This document shows, piece after piece, positions 16,944-25,094 of a stretch of 64,000 bases of DNA. The stretch's first letter is position 1. Each line of letters starts with the position of its first letter. This DNA is from Microbacterium sp. cf332 (GTDB taxonomy: Bacteria > Actinomycetota > Actinomycetes > Actinomycetales > Microbacteriaceae): the NCBI RefSeq assembly GCF_900102175.1, contig NZ_FNKN01000002.1, positions 434,001 to 498,000 on the forward strand. Direction: 5' to 3'. A program made the position numbers and the translations under genes. The notes beneath the pieces are model-generated. The model was not told where the DNA came from. It was given only the letters and a program-made list of their open reading frames with translations, and made no database searches.

Positions 16944-17690
16944 GTGGCGTCGCACAGGCAGCGCATCCGGGTCCTCATCGCCGACGACAACCGGCTCGTC
17001 CGCAAGGGACTGCGCGCGCAGCTCGAGGCGAGCGCCGGCATCCACGTCGTCGGTGAGGTCGCCAACGGCATCGACGCGGTGCGCGTGGCACTGGCCGAGC
17101 GGGTCGACGTGGTCCTCATGGATCTGCAGATGCCCGGCCAGACCGGCCTCGCGGCCACCCGCGAGTTGACGCGAGCGCGCTCCTCGCCCGCCGTAGCGGT
17201 CGTCGTCATGACGGCGTTCGCCCGCGACCAGTACGTCACGGAGGCGCTGGATGCGGGTGCCGCGGGCTACCTGCTCAAGAGCCATGACTCGGATCAGCTG
17301 CTCGCCGCCGTGCGCGGCGCCGCTCGTGGCGATGCGATGGTCTCGCCCCGGATGACCCGCCCTCTCGTCCGGGAGTTCGTCCGTCGCGGTGCGGCGCCCG
17401 TGACGGACGACCTCATCGGCAGCCTCACTCCGGCCGAGCGGCGGGTCACGGCGCTCCTCTCGTCGGGAGTCACCCGGAGCGCCGACATCGCACGGCGCCT
17501 GCACGTGTCGGTGACGACGGTGCGTTCGCACCTGCAGTCGGCGCTGCGCAAGACCGGGCTCCACGACCGGACGCAGCTCGCCCTCTGGGGAGTCCGCAAC
17601 GGTCTGCACCGTCCGCCCCGTCTCATGCGTTTTGATGAACTTCTGATCGACGACGCCGAGCCGGGCGAACAGCCGACATCCCCGGAATGA
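16944..17690 (+). CDS. NarL/LuxR-type response regulator
   Basis: A 248-residue regulator. The receiver domain has the acidic pair in VLIADDNRLVRKGL, the phosphoacceptor Asp in VVLMDLQMPGQTG, Thr in VVMTAFA and Lys in GYLLKSHD. The C-terminal LuxR-type helix-turn-helix is LTPAERRVTALLSSG with ADIARRLHVSVTTVRSHLQS. The GTG at 16944 is the only start in this frame. It is 65 nt after its kinase and 120 nt before lanKC on the same strand. In Streptomyces the SapB (ram) genes are switched on by RamR, also of the NarL type, so a pathway-specific role is plausible but unproven. Confidence 0.92.
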   Translation: MASHRQRIRVLIADDNRLVRKGLRAQLEASAGIHVVGEVANGIDAVRVALAERVDVVLMDLQMPGQTGLAATRELTRARSSPAVAVVVMTAFARDQYVTEALDAGAAGYLLKSHDSDQLLAAVRGAARGDAMVSPRMTRPLVREFVRRGAAPVTDDLIGSLTPAERRVTALLSSGVTRSADIARRLHVSVTTVRSHLQSALRKTGLHDRTQLALWGVRNGLHRPPRLMRFDELLIDDAEPGEQPTSPE

Positions 17691-17810
17691 CGCGGATGTC
17701 GCCGGTCGGCGATGCCTTCCCGCGTGCGGCGACGCCCTGCGCCGGCGCACTCTCCCGCGCCGCCTCCCGAAACACACTGTCGACCGCAGACACGACCCGG
17801 GGGGCACGAC

Positions 17811-20408
17811 TTGGACGACATCCACCTGCGCTACACGACAGCAGACCCGCTGTTCTACGACGAGCCGCACGTCGACAGCGGCGCTCCGACCTTCGCGGTC
17901 GCCGACGCAGCCGGCTGGTCGCGTTCCGACGACGCGGTGTGGATCCACCACCATCGCGCGGGCACGTCGCTGCCGGAACAGGGGTGGAAGATCCACGTCA
18001 GCACGATCCCCGCCGAGGCGCAGGCGGTGCTCGACGCGGTCGCCCACTTCTGCCGGGTGACGGGAACCGCGTTCAAGCATCTGCGAGACGCCAGCCAGCT
18101 CGACCGCGTTCTGAGCAAGGAGGCGGAGCGCGCTTCGTCGGGAAAGTTCATCACGATCTATCCGCCGAACGACGAGGCCGCCCATTCCGCCCTCCTCGCC
18201 CTGGACGCCGAGATCGGCGGACGGCCGGGCCCGTACATCCTGTCGGACCTCCGGTGGCGCCGAGGACCGCTCTATGTCCGCTACGGAGCCTTCCGTCGGC
18301 AGCTGATCTCGCACGAGGGCGTCGACACGCTCGCCGTCCGCGACCTCGCCACCGGCCGACTCGTGCCCGACGTCAGGACGCACGCGTTCCGTGTGCCCGC
18401 GTGGGTCACGATCCCCCCGTACCTCGTCGCGGAGCACGAGGCACTCACGCTGCCAGCACCGGCGGGCTTCCCGGCGGTGACGCGCGCCCTCCATCACTCC
18501 AATGCCGGCGGCGTCTACGAGGCCGTGATGGACGGGCGCCCGGTCGTGCTCAAAGAGGCGCGGCCGCACGCGGGGTTCACCGCCGACGGACGGGACGCCG
18601 TCGCCCGCCTCCGCGACGAGGCATCCGTGCTCCGGAAGCTCAGCGGACTGCCGGTGCCGCGTGTGCTGGCGACCTTCTCGGGCTTCGGGCACGAGTTCGT
18701 CGCGCTGGAGCGGGTCGACGGCATTCCGCTGTCGGAGGCGTTGGTGGCTCGGCATCCACTCATCCGCGACGGCGGTCGCGCGGCGCGGGAGGAGTACCGG
18801 ACCTGGGCGCTCGGCGTGGGCCGGGCGGTGCGGGCGGCGCTCGACGCGCTGCACGCGCGCGGCCGCACGCACGGCGACCTGCATCCCCGTAACGTCCTCG
18901 TCGACGACGGCGGCGCCGTCACGCTCATCGACTTCGAGGCGTCGGCGACCGTCGGCGACGACGCACCGGCGTGGATCGGCGCACCGGGCTTCGTCCCGCG
19001 GACGCACCGAGACGCCGTTGCCCGCGACCGGTACGCGCTCGCGTGCATCGAGCTCTTTCTCTTCGTTCCCCTGACGACGCTGATCGGACTCGGCCCGGAC
19101 AAGGCCCGCGACCTGCTCGATGCGGCGCGTACGGACTTCGACCTCGATGGACCGTGGGTCGCCGACCGGCTCGCGGTGATCTCGCACACGACGCCCGAGG
19201 ATGGCGCGGGCGAGGCGGCGAAAAGGGCCCGGCACGGGGCCGCGGGGGAGGGGAGGCGCATCGACGCGACCGCCGTCGTCGCGGCGCTGCGCGTCGACGC
19301 GACGCCTCAGCGCGAGGACCGCCTGTGGCCGGGCGATCCTCGGCAGTTCGCCCAGCCCGCCTACGGGCTGGCGCACGGAGCCCTCGGCGTGCTCGCGGCG
19401 ATGGGCGAGGCGGGCGAGCGGCCGAACGGCGACCATCGGCGCTGGGTGGCCGGTGCACTGCGGCGCGCGTCATTCCGCCCCGGCCTCATGGACGGAGTCG
19501 CGGGCGCCGTATGGGGGCTGCGCCGGCTCGGCGAGGACGCGGCAGCCGATCTGTTCCTGTCGCAGCTGCGCCGCACCGAGAAGGAGCACCTCCCGTCCGA
19601 CCTCGCGACGGGTCTCGCCGGGATCGGCATCGGCCTGGTGAGCGAGATGGACCGCGCCCCCTCGGTCATCGACGACGCCGCCTCGATCGCCCGCATCCTC
19701 GCCGCGCGGCTCATGGCCGACGAACCCCGCACCTCGGTGCCCACCGGTCGCGGCGGACTGCTCGCGGGCGCCACCGGCACCGCCCTCTTCGCGCTGCGCC
19801 TCTACGAGCGCACGGGCGACGCCGCGCATCTCGCGCTCGCCCGACGTGCGATCGATCACGACATCGTCTCGCTCACCGACACGGGCGACGGCGCCCTCCA
19901 GATCGATGAGGGCTGGCGTTCGATGCCGTACCTCGCGCACGGGTCGGCGGGGATCGGCGCCGTGCTCGTCCAGCTCGCCCGCCATCTGCCCGGAGACGAT
20001 CGGCACGGGGCCACGCTCGACGGCATCGCACGGGCCGCCGCCGTCCCCTTCGTCGTGCAGGGCGGGCTCTATGCCGGGAGGTCCGGGCTCATCGCCTTCC
20101 TCGCACTGCTCGAGGCCGCGGGACACGGATCGCCGGAGCTGCGCGCTGCTCGTGACGCGCACGTGCGCGCGCTCCGGCTGCACGCGATCCACCGGGACGA
20201 CGGCACCCGGTTCGCGGGCGACGGCAACCTCCGGGCATCGTGCGACCTCGCGACGGGATCCGCCGGCGTGCTCGTCGCCCTCGAAAGCCACCGGGCCGCC
20301 TCGGCCGGAGAGCCGGTGGGTTTCGCCGGCATCCCGCTGCTGACGGCGCCCGGTTCCGACGCCGTGTCGATCCCGGCACGGCCGCCATCCGCGAGAGGAG
20401 GTGAATGA
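17811..20408 (+). CDS. lanKC: Class III lanthipeptide synthetase (lyase-kinase-cyclase)
   Basis: An 865-residue three-domain enzyme of usual RamC/LabKC size. It phosphorylates Ser/Thr of a precursor peptide, eliminates phosphate and cyclises Cys onto the dehydro residues. The N-terminus LRYTTADPLFYDEP is typical. The lyase part has SGKFITIYP (Lys112). The kinase part has Lys248 in VVLKEARPH, HGDLHPRNVLVDD (Asp356) and LIDFEAS (Asp374). The cyclase part (from about residue 505) has repeated LAHGALGVLA / GLAGIGIGLV / LAHGSAGIGAVLV helices but lacks the Cys-Cys-His zinc ligands (LYAGRSG where class IV has a CHG-type motif), hence class III. Start: TTG 17811, after a GGGGGG tract and matching RamC-type N-termini; ATG 17712 in frame is an alternative. 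The precursor gene begins 1 nt after the stop. Confidence 0.92.
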   Translation: MDDIHLRYTTADPLFYDEPHVDSGAPTFAVADAAGWSRSDDAVWIHHHRAGTSLPEQGWKIHVSTIPAEAQAVLDAVAHFCRVTGTAFKHLRDASQLDRVLSKEAERASSGKFITIYPPNDEAAHSALLALDAEIGGRPGPYILSDLRWRRGPLYVRYGAFRRQLISHEGVDTLAVRDLATGRLVPDVRTHAFRVPAWVTIPPYLVAEHEALTLPAPAGFPAVTRALHHSNAGGVYEAVMDGRPVVLKEARPHAGFTADGRDAVARLRDEASVLRKLSGLPVPRVLATFSGFGHEFVALERVDGIPLSEALVARHPLIRDGGRAAREEYRTWALGVGRAVRAALDALHARGRTHGDLHPRNVLVDDGGAVTLIDFEASATVGDDAPAWIGAPGFVPRTHRDAVARDRYALACIELFLFVPLTTLIGLGPDKARDLLDAARTDFDLDGPWVADRLAVISHTTPEDGAGEAAKRARHGAAGEGRRIDATAVVAALRVDATPQREDRLWPGDPRQFAQPAYGLAHGALGVLAAMGEAGERPNGDHRRWVAGALRRASFRPGLMDGVAGAVWGLRRLGEDAAADLFLSQLRRTEKEHLPSDLATGLAGIGIGLVSEMDRAPSVIDDAASIARILAARLMADEPRTSVPTGRGGLLAGATGTALFALRLYERTGDAAHLALARRAIDHDIVSLTDTGDGALQIDEGWRSMPYLAHGSAGIGAVLVQLARHLPGDDRHGATLDGIARAAAVPFVVQGGLYAGRSGLIAFLALLEAAGHGSPELRAARDAHVRALRLHAIHRDDGTRFAGDGNLRASCDLATGSAGVLVALESHRAASAGEPVGFAGIPLLTAPGSDAVSIPARPPSARGGE

Positions 20409-20409
20409 A

Positions 20410-20532
20410 ATGGGCTACATCCTGTCACTGCAGGAGCTCGAACGTCGCGACGGTCAGCTCCGCGACGCGGAGCTCGTGAGCTACGCCAGCGCGTCGATCT
20501 GCCGCAGCAGCGCGTCGAGCACGGTCTGCTGA
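20410..20532 (+). CDS. lanA: Class III lanthipeptide precursor peptide (SapB-like)
   Basis: A 40-residue peptide starting at ATG 20410, one base after the lanKC stop, with a strong AGGAGGTG ribosome site at 20396-20403. The leader contains YILSLQELE, matching the (I/L)LxLQ recognition motif of class III leaders. The core (residues 24-40) reads SYASASICRSSASSTVC. It holds two consecutive S-x2-S-x3-C motifs (Ser24/Ser27/Cys31 and Ser33/Ser36/Cys40), the labionin/lanthionine pattern of SapB and labyrinthopeptins, separated by a single Arg. The two Cys are the only ones in the peptide. Modified product: two rings predicted, with labionin versus lanthionine undecided. The neighbour LanKC is the expected modifying enzyme. 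It is too short for routine gene calling. The GTG at 20401, in frame, lies inside the ribosome site and is unlikely as a start. Confidence 0.9.
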   Translation: MGYILSLQELERRDGQLRDAELVSYASASICRSSASSTVC

Positions 20533-20540
20533 GCTCGGGC

Positions 20541-20567
20541 GGGATGGCGGGAGCACCCCGTCATCCC
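20541..20567 (+). terminator. Hairpin terminator after the lanthipeptide precursor gene
   Basis: An 11-bp stem (GGGATGGCGGG with CCCGTCATCCC, one G-U pair) and loop AGCAC, 8 nt after the lanA stop. It marks lanA as the last gene of the transcript and also faces the converging acetyltransferase gene. No T-tract. Confidence 0.65.
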
Positions 20568-20593
20568 GTCTCGCTCGACCGTCGGATGCCGAT

Positions 20594-21085
20594 TCAGATG
20601 CCGTCGAGGGTGGGCGGCAGGGCGAACACCAGCTCGTCGATCTCCTCGCCGCGGGCGGGCGCGTACGAGCGCTGCCGCCGGATCTCGCTGAATCCGTTCT
20701 TGCGGAGCACCGCGACGGATGCCGCGTTGTCGGCCGCCACACGCGCATACAGAGGACGCTCGCCCTCGCGCGTGACCAGCAGGCGCAAGGCGGCGGAGGC
20801 GACGCCCCGCCCCCGCGCGTGGCGGGCGATCCAGTACGTCACTTCGCGGTCGCCGTCGACCGTGAAGGCCGCCGCGGTTCCCGAGAAGCCGCCGTCCTCC
20901 GTCACCACCAGCATCGTGACGCGATCGTCGGAGCGATGGCGTTCCAGCCAGGCGTCGAAGGCCGAGCGGTCGGACGGGTCGTCCGCCGTGAACGCGGCCT
21001 GTCGCACGGCGTCGGGGTCTCGCATCATCTCGAACACGGCGTCCGCGTCGTCGTCATCGAAGGGTCGCAGGTCAACGTGAGCCAC
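20594..21085 (-). CDS. GNAT-family N-acetyltransferase
   Basis: A 163-residue acetyltransferase of the RimJ/RimL-like GNAT type. The acetyl-CoA site is visible in VTYWIARHARGRGVASAALRLLV (R/Q-x-x-G-x-G/A pattern), followed by ADNAASVAVLRKNGFSEI, the usual C-terminal GNAT block. The start is a GTG at 21085 (MAHVDLRPF). The gene converges on the lanthipeptide cassette and ends 61 nt from it. A role in lanthipeptide tailoring is not supported, since it is on the other strand beyond a terminator. The substrate is unknown. Confidence 0.85.
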   Translation of the reverse strand: MAHVDLRPFDDDDADAVFEMMRDPDAVRQAAFTADDPSDRSAFDAWLERHRSDDRVTMLVVTEDGGFSGTAAAFTVDGDREVTYWIARHARGRGVASAALRLLVTREGERPLYARVAADNAASVAVLRKNGFSEIRRQRSYAPARGEEIDELVFALPPTLDGI

Positions 21086-21160
21086 AGCGGCACGTTACGC
21101 GGATGAAACGCGTCTCATCTGCGGGTATCGGAGCGACGCGAAGATCAGTACAGTGGTCCC

Positions 21161-21238
21161 CGTCACGCACTGCGTGACGTATCCGGGGGGATCCGTCGAC
21201 GCCCGGGCGCTGCATTCTGGCACGCAGCCCGGGCGTCG
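21161..21238 (-). terminator. Two inverted repeats downstream of the HAD gene
   Basis: On the minus strand the HAD gene ends at 21259. After it come a 12-bp perfect stem (CGACGCCCGGGC at 21197-21208 with GCCCGGGCGTCG at 21227-21238) and then a smaller repeat CGTCACGCA-C-TGCGTGACG (21161-21179). The first fits a transcription stop; the second may be a second stop or an operator upstream of the acetyltransferase gene. Confidence 0.55.
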
Positions 21239-21258
21239 AATGGGGGAGGCCTCGACGT

Positions 21259-21930
21259 TCAGCCGGCGGGCAGCAGCAGTGCGCGGAGCGCGTCGATGTC
21301 GTCGGCGATCCCGATGGCGCCGCGGGCCTCGTCGGGGGTGCTGAAGCCCCACGAGACGAAGACCACGGGCACGCCGTGCTCGGCTGCGCCCTCGACATCG
21401 TGGTGACGGTCGCCGATGAGCACGGGACGCGACACGTCGACGCCGTCGGCGGTCAGGCGCCGCAGCGCCTCGCCCACGACATCCGCCTTCGAGCTCAACG
21501 TCTTCTCGTCACTCGTCGCGCCGACGATCTCACGCAGCCGCGGGGCGAGCCCGAAGTGCTCCATGAGCGCCCGTACCTGGACCTCGGGCTTCGAGCTCGC
21601 GGTGGACTGGGGGACATCCGCCTCGTCGAGCTCGACCATCAGGTCGGCGACGCCGGGGTAGAGGCGAGCACCGGTGGTGTAGCCGTCGGCCTTGCCGAGC
21701 ACCCGGTAGAACGACACCGCCTCGGTGGCCTTCTCCGGCGTCATCCCGAGATTGTTCTGGAACGACTCGTGCATCGGGGGGCCGATCCAGTCGATCAGCT
21801 GGTCGCGCGTCGGGGCCGGGTGGCCGAAGTGCGCGAGCGTGATCGTCAGACGGCGCAGGATGCCGTCGGAGGCATCGACGACCGTGCCGTCGATGTCCCA
21901 CAGCACGCAGGAGAACGGCGAACGGGTCAT
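21259..21930 (-). CDS. HAD-superfamily phosphatase (phosphoglycolate-phosphatase-like)
   Basis: A 223-residue HAD hydrolase with cap domain. Catalytic motif I is [15 protein letters not shown] (nucleophile Asp and acid Asp). Motif II is the Ser/Thr in [13 protein letters not shown], and motif IV is [17 protein letters not shown]. Length and the GDRHHD motif resemble Gph and related sugar-phosphate phosphatases. The ATG at 21930 ([12 protein letters not shown]) places motif I close to the N-terminus as usual. It is divergent from the aldo/keto reductase gene, sharing a 63-nt promoter region. The substrate is unknown. Confidence 0.88.
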   Translation of the reverse strand: MTRSPFSCVLWDIDGTVVDASDGILRRLTITLAHFGHPAPTRDQLIDWIGPPMHESFQNNLGMTPEKATEAVSFYRVLGKADGYTTGARLYPGVADLMVELDEADVPQSTASSKPEVQVRALMEHFGLAPRLREIVGATSDEKTLSSKADVVGEALRRLTADGVDVSRPVLIGDRHHDVEGAAEHGVPVVFVSWGFSTPDEARGAIGIADDIDALRALLLPAG

Positions 21931-21993
21931 GTCTCCACCCTACGTTCCGCGCCGTGCGGGAATGTCTCGGCCGCTTCGCGCGCTGACCTCTCC

Positions 21994-22866
21994 ATGACGA
22001 CATCCAGCACGTCCTCAGCCCACGCTTCCGGCACCTTCCGCATCGGCGGCGACCTCGAGGTCAACCGCCTCGGCTACGGCACGATGCAGCTCACCGGCCC
22101 CGGCGTCTGGGGCCCGCCGAAGGACCACGACGAGGCGATCCGCGTGCTCAAGCGCGCCGTCGAGCTCGGCGTGAACTTCTTCGACACCGCCGACTCCTAC
22201 GGCCCGTACGTCGCGGAGGAGCTCCTGAAGGAGGCCCTGCACCCCTACGGCGACGACGTCGTGATCGCGACAAAGGCGGGACTCACCCGCACGGGCCCGA
22301 ACGAATGGCCGCCCGTCGGGCGCCCCGAGTACCTGCGTCAGGAGGCCGAGATGAGCCTGCGCCGCCTCGGTCTCGAGCGCATCGACCTGTTTCAGCTGCA
22401 CCGCATCGACCCGCAGGTGCCCCTCGAAGACCAGGTCGGCGAGCTGAAGAAGCTGCAGGACGAAGGCAAGATCCGTCACATCGGTCTCTCGGAGGTCACA
22501 GTCGACGAGGTCCAGGCCGCGCAGCAGATCGCGACGATCGTCTCGGTGCAGAACCTCTACAACCTGCAGAAGCGGGATGCCGAAGAGCTGCTCGACTGGT
22601 CGACCGAGCAGGGCATCGCCTTCATCCCGTGGTTCCCGCTCGCGACCGGCGGCCTGACCGGATCGGACTCGCCGCTCAGCGAGCTCGCCGAACGCAAGGA
22701 CGCCACGCCCGCGCAGATCGCGCTCGCCTGGCTGCTCAAGCGCTCGCCGGTGATGCTGCCGATCCCCGGCACCTCGAGCGTCGACCACCTCGAGGACAAC
22801 CTGCGCGGCGCCGAGATCGAGCTCACCGACGACGAGTTCGCGGAGCTCTCGAAGCTCGGATCCTGA
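21994..22866 (+). CDS. Aldo/keto reductase
   Basis: A 290-residue NADPH-dependent (alpha/beta)8 oxidoreductase. The catalytic tetrad is visible: Asp and Tyr in [12 protein letters not shown], Lys in VVIATKAGL and His in LFQLHRIDP. The C-terminal [15 protein letters not shown] is the cofactor-binding segment. It is closest in layout to the YajO/oxidoreductase subgroup acting on small aldehydes and ketones. Start ATG 21994 ([13 protein letters not shown]). It is the only gene on its strand here, convergent with nucS. The physiological substrate cannot be read from sequence. Confidence 0.9.
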   Translation: MTTSSTSSAHASGTFRIGGDLEVNRLGYGTMQLTGPGVWGPPKDHDEAIRVLKRAVELGVNFFDTADSYGPYVAEELLKEALHPYGDDVVIATKAGLTRTGPNEWPPVGRPEYLRQEAEMSLRRLGLERIDLFQLHRIDPQVPLEDQVGELKKLQDEGKIRHIGLSEVTVDEVQAAQQIATIVSVQNLYNLQKRDAEELLDWSTEQGIAFIPWFPLATGGLTGSDSPLSELAERKDATPAQIALAWLLKRSPVMLPIPGTSSVDHLEDNLRGAEIELTDDEFAELSKLGS

Positions 22867-22885
22867 CTGTCGCGGGCGCGCCGCG

Positions 22886-23584
22886 TCAGAACAGGCGCGG
22901 CGCGCCCGACTCGATGCCCTTCATGGCGTCGTAGTCGAGGGTGACGCAGCGGATACCGCGGTCGGTAGCGAGCACCTTGGCCTGAGGCTTGATCTCCTGC
23001 GCAGCGAAGACGCCCGTCACGGGCGCGAGGTGCGGGTCGCGCCCGAGCAGCTCGAGATAGCGGGTCAGCTGCTCGACGCCGTCGATGTCACCCCGGCGCT
23101 TGACCTCGACCGCGATCGTGCCGCCGGCGGGATCGCGCAGCAGCAGGTCGACCGGACCGATCGCGGTGGGGAACTCCCGACGGACGAGCGTGAGATCCTC
23201 ACCGATCACCTCGACCTGCTCGGCGAGCAGGCGCTGGAGGTCGGCCTCGACGCCGTCCTTGATGAGACCGGGGTCGACGCCGAGCTCGTGCGACGAGTCA
23301 TGGATCATCTCGTAGATGCGCACGACGAGGGTGTCGCCCGACTTCGCGTGGGTCACCCGCCACTGCTCGACGACCTGCTCCTCGACATCCGGATCGTCCT
23401 CCGGCGTCTCGACGGTGAGCGTGCAGGGCGGGCTCATCCAGTTCAGCGGTTTGTACGACCCGCCGTCGGAGTGCACGAGCAGGCTGCCGTCGCCCTTGTG
23501 CACCAGCAGCCGGGTAGCCAGCGGAAGGTGAGCATTGAGGCGCCCCGTGTACTGGACGGAGCAGCGGGCGATGACCAGACGCAC
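22886..23584 (-). CDS. nucS: Mismatch-specific endonuclease NucS/EndoMS
   Basis: A 232-residue nuclease. NucS replaces MutS/MutL in most actinobacteria, cleaving both strands at G-T, G-G and T-T mismatches with help of the sliding clamp. The N-terminal dimer domain begins [16 protein letters not shown]. The C-terminal nuclease core shows GPVDLLLRD, the [24 protein letters not shown] catalytic strand (Glu, Lys) and the conserved end [11 protein letters not shown]. The extreme C-terminus (APRLF) fits a clamp-binding tail. The acetyltransferase gene lies 9 nt upstream, so they may be co-transcribed. Confidence 0.95.
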   Translation of the reverse strand: MRLVIARCSVQYTGRLNAHLPLATRLLVHKGDGSLLVHSDGGSYKPLNWMSPPCTLTVETPEDDPDVEEQVVEQWRVTHAKSGDTLVVRIYEMIHDSSHELGVDPGLIKDGVEADLQRLLAEQVEVIGEDLTLVRREFPTAIGPVDLLLRDPAGGTIAVEVKRRGDIDGVEQLTRYLELLGRDPHLAPVTGVFAAQEIKPQAKVLATDRGIRCVTLDYDAMKGIESGAPRLF

Positions 23585-23593
23585 CCGTCGAGC

Positions 23594-24193
23594 CTAAGCG
23601 TTCTCGCCCTCGGTGCGCGTCCGGGCACCGCCCGCGTGGGGTTCGACCTCGTCCGAGACGGGAAGTTCATAGATGATCTCGAGGCCGTCTTCCTCATCCC
23701 ACTGCTCGCCCCGCTCGACGAAGCCGTAGCCGTCGATAAGCGCGCGAGACGCCGCGTTGTCCGGGCTGATGGTCGCTCGTACGGTGCTGACGCCGGGCTG
23801 GATGCGCGCGACGTGCAGGAGGATCTCGAGCGCCCGCCGCGCATAACCGCGGCGACGCAGCGCGGGATCGACGCGGTAGCCGACCTCGACCATGCCGGTC
23901 GCGTCCGGCGGCCCGTGGAAGCCGGCCACCCCGACGGGCGCGTCGAGATGGGTGTCGACGATCAGTCGGGTGATCCACGGGGCATCGCCGGGGGCATCTC
24001 CCACCTGAGCGCTGCGATGCCGCCAGAGCCCGGCGCAGTCCGGACCGGTGAGGAACGGAGTCGCGTAGCGGGCGGCGAGCTGCCGGCTGCGGCCGGACGC
24101 GAGCGCATGGAGCGCCTGTTCCGGGATCATCTCGAGGCGGACGGTCGAGATGCCGGGATCCGGATGATGCCAGGGCTGCGCGGAGATCGTCAT
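23594..24193 (-). CDS. GNAT-family N-acetyltransferase
   Basis: A 199-residue GNAT protein. Acetyl-CoA-binding core: MVEVGYRVDPALRRRGYARRALEILL, followed by STVRATISPDNAASRALIDGYGFVERGEQ. The ATG at 24193 (MTISAQPWH) is chosen because upstream in-frame residues overlap the CPBP gene's 3' end and are not GNAT-like. The about 25 C-terminal residues are charged and probably disordered. It is 9 nt upstream of nucS on the same strand. The substrate is unknown; it is unrelated in detail to the GNAT at 20594-21085. Confidence 0.85.
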   Translation of the reverse strand: MTISAQPWHHPDPGISTVRLEMIPEQALHALASGRSRQLAARYATPFLTGPDCAGLWRHRSAQVGDAPGDAPWITRLIVDTHLDAPVGVAGFHGPPDATGMVEVGYRVDPALRRRGYARRALEILLHVARIQPGVSTVRATISPDNAASRALIDGYGFVERGEQWDEEDGLEIIYELPVSDEVEPHAGGARTRTEGENA

Positions 24194-24233
24194 CGCGGAC
24201 GATCCTGGCAGAGCATCGGCCCCGCGAGCGCGT

Positions 24234-25031
24234 TCATCGCAGTTGCGCCGCGACGGTGGGGATGAGGATCGGCGCATTCACCGCCGCGTGGAGGAGCATG
24301 CAGGCGACGAGGTTGCGTCGCCAGAGATAGAGGACGTAGATCGCGACCGTGCCGCTCGCGTGGTACAGCAGCCATTCCGGGCCGAAGGTGACCAGGTGGG
24401 GCAGCACGAAGAACGGAAGCGTCGTGGCGACCGCGACCCAGCGTCGCCCGGTCAGCTCGATCAGTCGTTCGAGCGGGTAGCCGCGGAACAGGATCTCCTC
24501 GAAGATCGCGGCGCTCAGGATCATCGCGACGACCGTCAGGACCGGAAGTGCGGCGATGGTCGCGGAACCGGAGTCCGTCACCTCCTGCGGGCGGATCAGC
24601 TGCGCCAGCCAACTCCAGGTCATGGCGGCCCCGAAGAAGATGAGTGCCCATTCGAGGTCCTTGCCCGTCGGCCTCACGATGCGCAGCGACGACAGCCGGC
24701 GCCGCTCGACACCGAAGACCCACGCGAGGATCAGCGCCGCGGCGAGGGCGTTCCAGAACACGGCCGCCGCAGGCCCGTCCAGGCCGATCGCTGCGAGCGC
24801 GGGACGTGGGTCGACGCCGGCCCCGCGAAGGATCTGTGGCAGCCACATTGGCGACCACGCCAGAGCGATGCCGACGAGCGCGGTCGCCCACGCGGTCGCC
24901 CGGCGGCGGGGCTGGTGCGGTTGGTGCGGTTGATGCGTTCGGTGCGGCCGTTCGCCCGGTCGTCGCCGGGGCGCTCCTCGTCCCGACTGGGACACCGCCG
25001 GCTCCGGGGAGGGGTGCGCTTCTGACTCCAC
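24234..25031 (-). CDS. CPBP-family intramembrane glutamic protease
   Basis: A 265-residue polytopic protein with about seven membrane segments. CPBP (Abi) motifs are present: FEEILFRGYPLERLI (catalytic Glu pair and Arg), FVLPHLVTFG (His) and MLLHAAVNAPIL (His/Asn). Family members process CAAX-like or membrane substrates or take part in bacteriocin immunity; the role here is unknown. The N-terminal 45 residues are Pro/Arg-rich and contain a short HQP repeat (HRTHQPHQPHQP). It is divergent from a TetR gene with an inverted repeat between them, suggesting control by that TetR. Confidence 0.85.
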   Translation of the reverse strand: MESEAHPSPEPAVSQSGRGAPRRRPGERPHRTHQPHQPHQPRRRATAWATALVGIALAWSPMWLPQILRGAGVDPRPALAAIGLDGPAAAVFWNALAAALILAWVFGVERRRLSSLRIVRPTGKDLEWALIFFGAAMTWSWLAQLIRPQEVTDSGSATIAALPVLTVVAMILSAAIFEEILFRGYPLERLIELTGRRWVAVATTLPFFVLPHLVTFGPEWLLYHASGTVAIYVLYLWRRNLVACMLLHAAVNAPILIPTVAAQLR

Positions 25032-25046
25032 GGAATCAGAGTAGCG

Positions 25047-25067
25047 GCTCTAGAGTAAACGCTCTAG
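25047..25067. promoter_or_regulatory. Putative TetR operator between CPBP and tetR genes
   Basis: The heptamer GCTCTAG occurs twice, at 25047-25053 and 25061-25067. The inner sequence CTAGAG-TAAACG-CTCTAG (25050-25067) is an inverted repeat. It is 16 nt from the CPBP start and 28 nt from the tetR start, as expected for autoregulation of a divergent pair. Confidence 0.55.
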
Positions 25068-25094
25068 TAATCAGTAGCGGGCTATCGTGTTCCC

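Noticed and set aside
20401..20403. GTG as start of the lanthipeptide precursor, adding three residues
   Set aside because: It is part of the AGGAGGTG ribosome site that serves the ATG at 20410, so it has no site of its own.
17811..20408. Class IV (LanL) assignment of the synthetase
   Set aside because: The Cys-Cys-His zinc ligands of the LanC-like domain are missing and the precursor has S-x2-S-x3-C motifs, both pointing to class III.
20594..21085. GNAT as a tailoring enzyme of the lanthipeptide locus
   Set aside because: It is on the opposite strand beyond a hairpin, and its sequence is that of a generic RimJ/L-like acetyltransferase.
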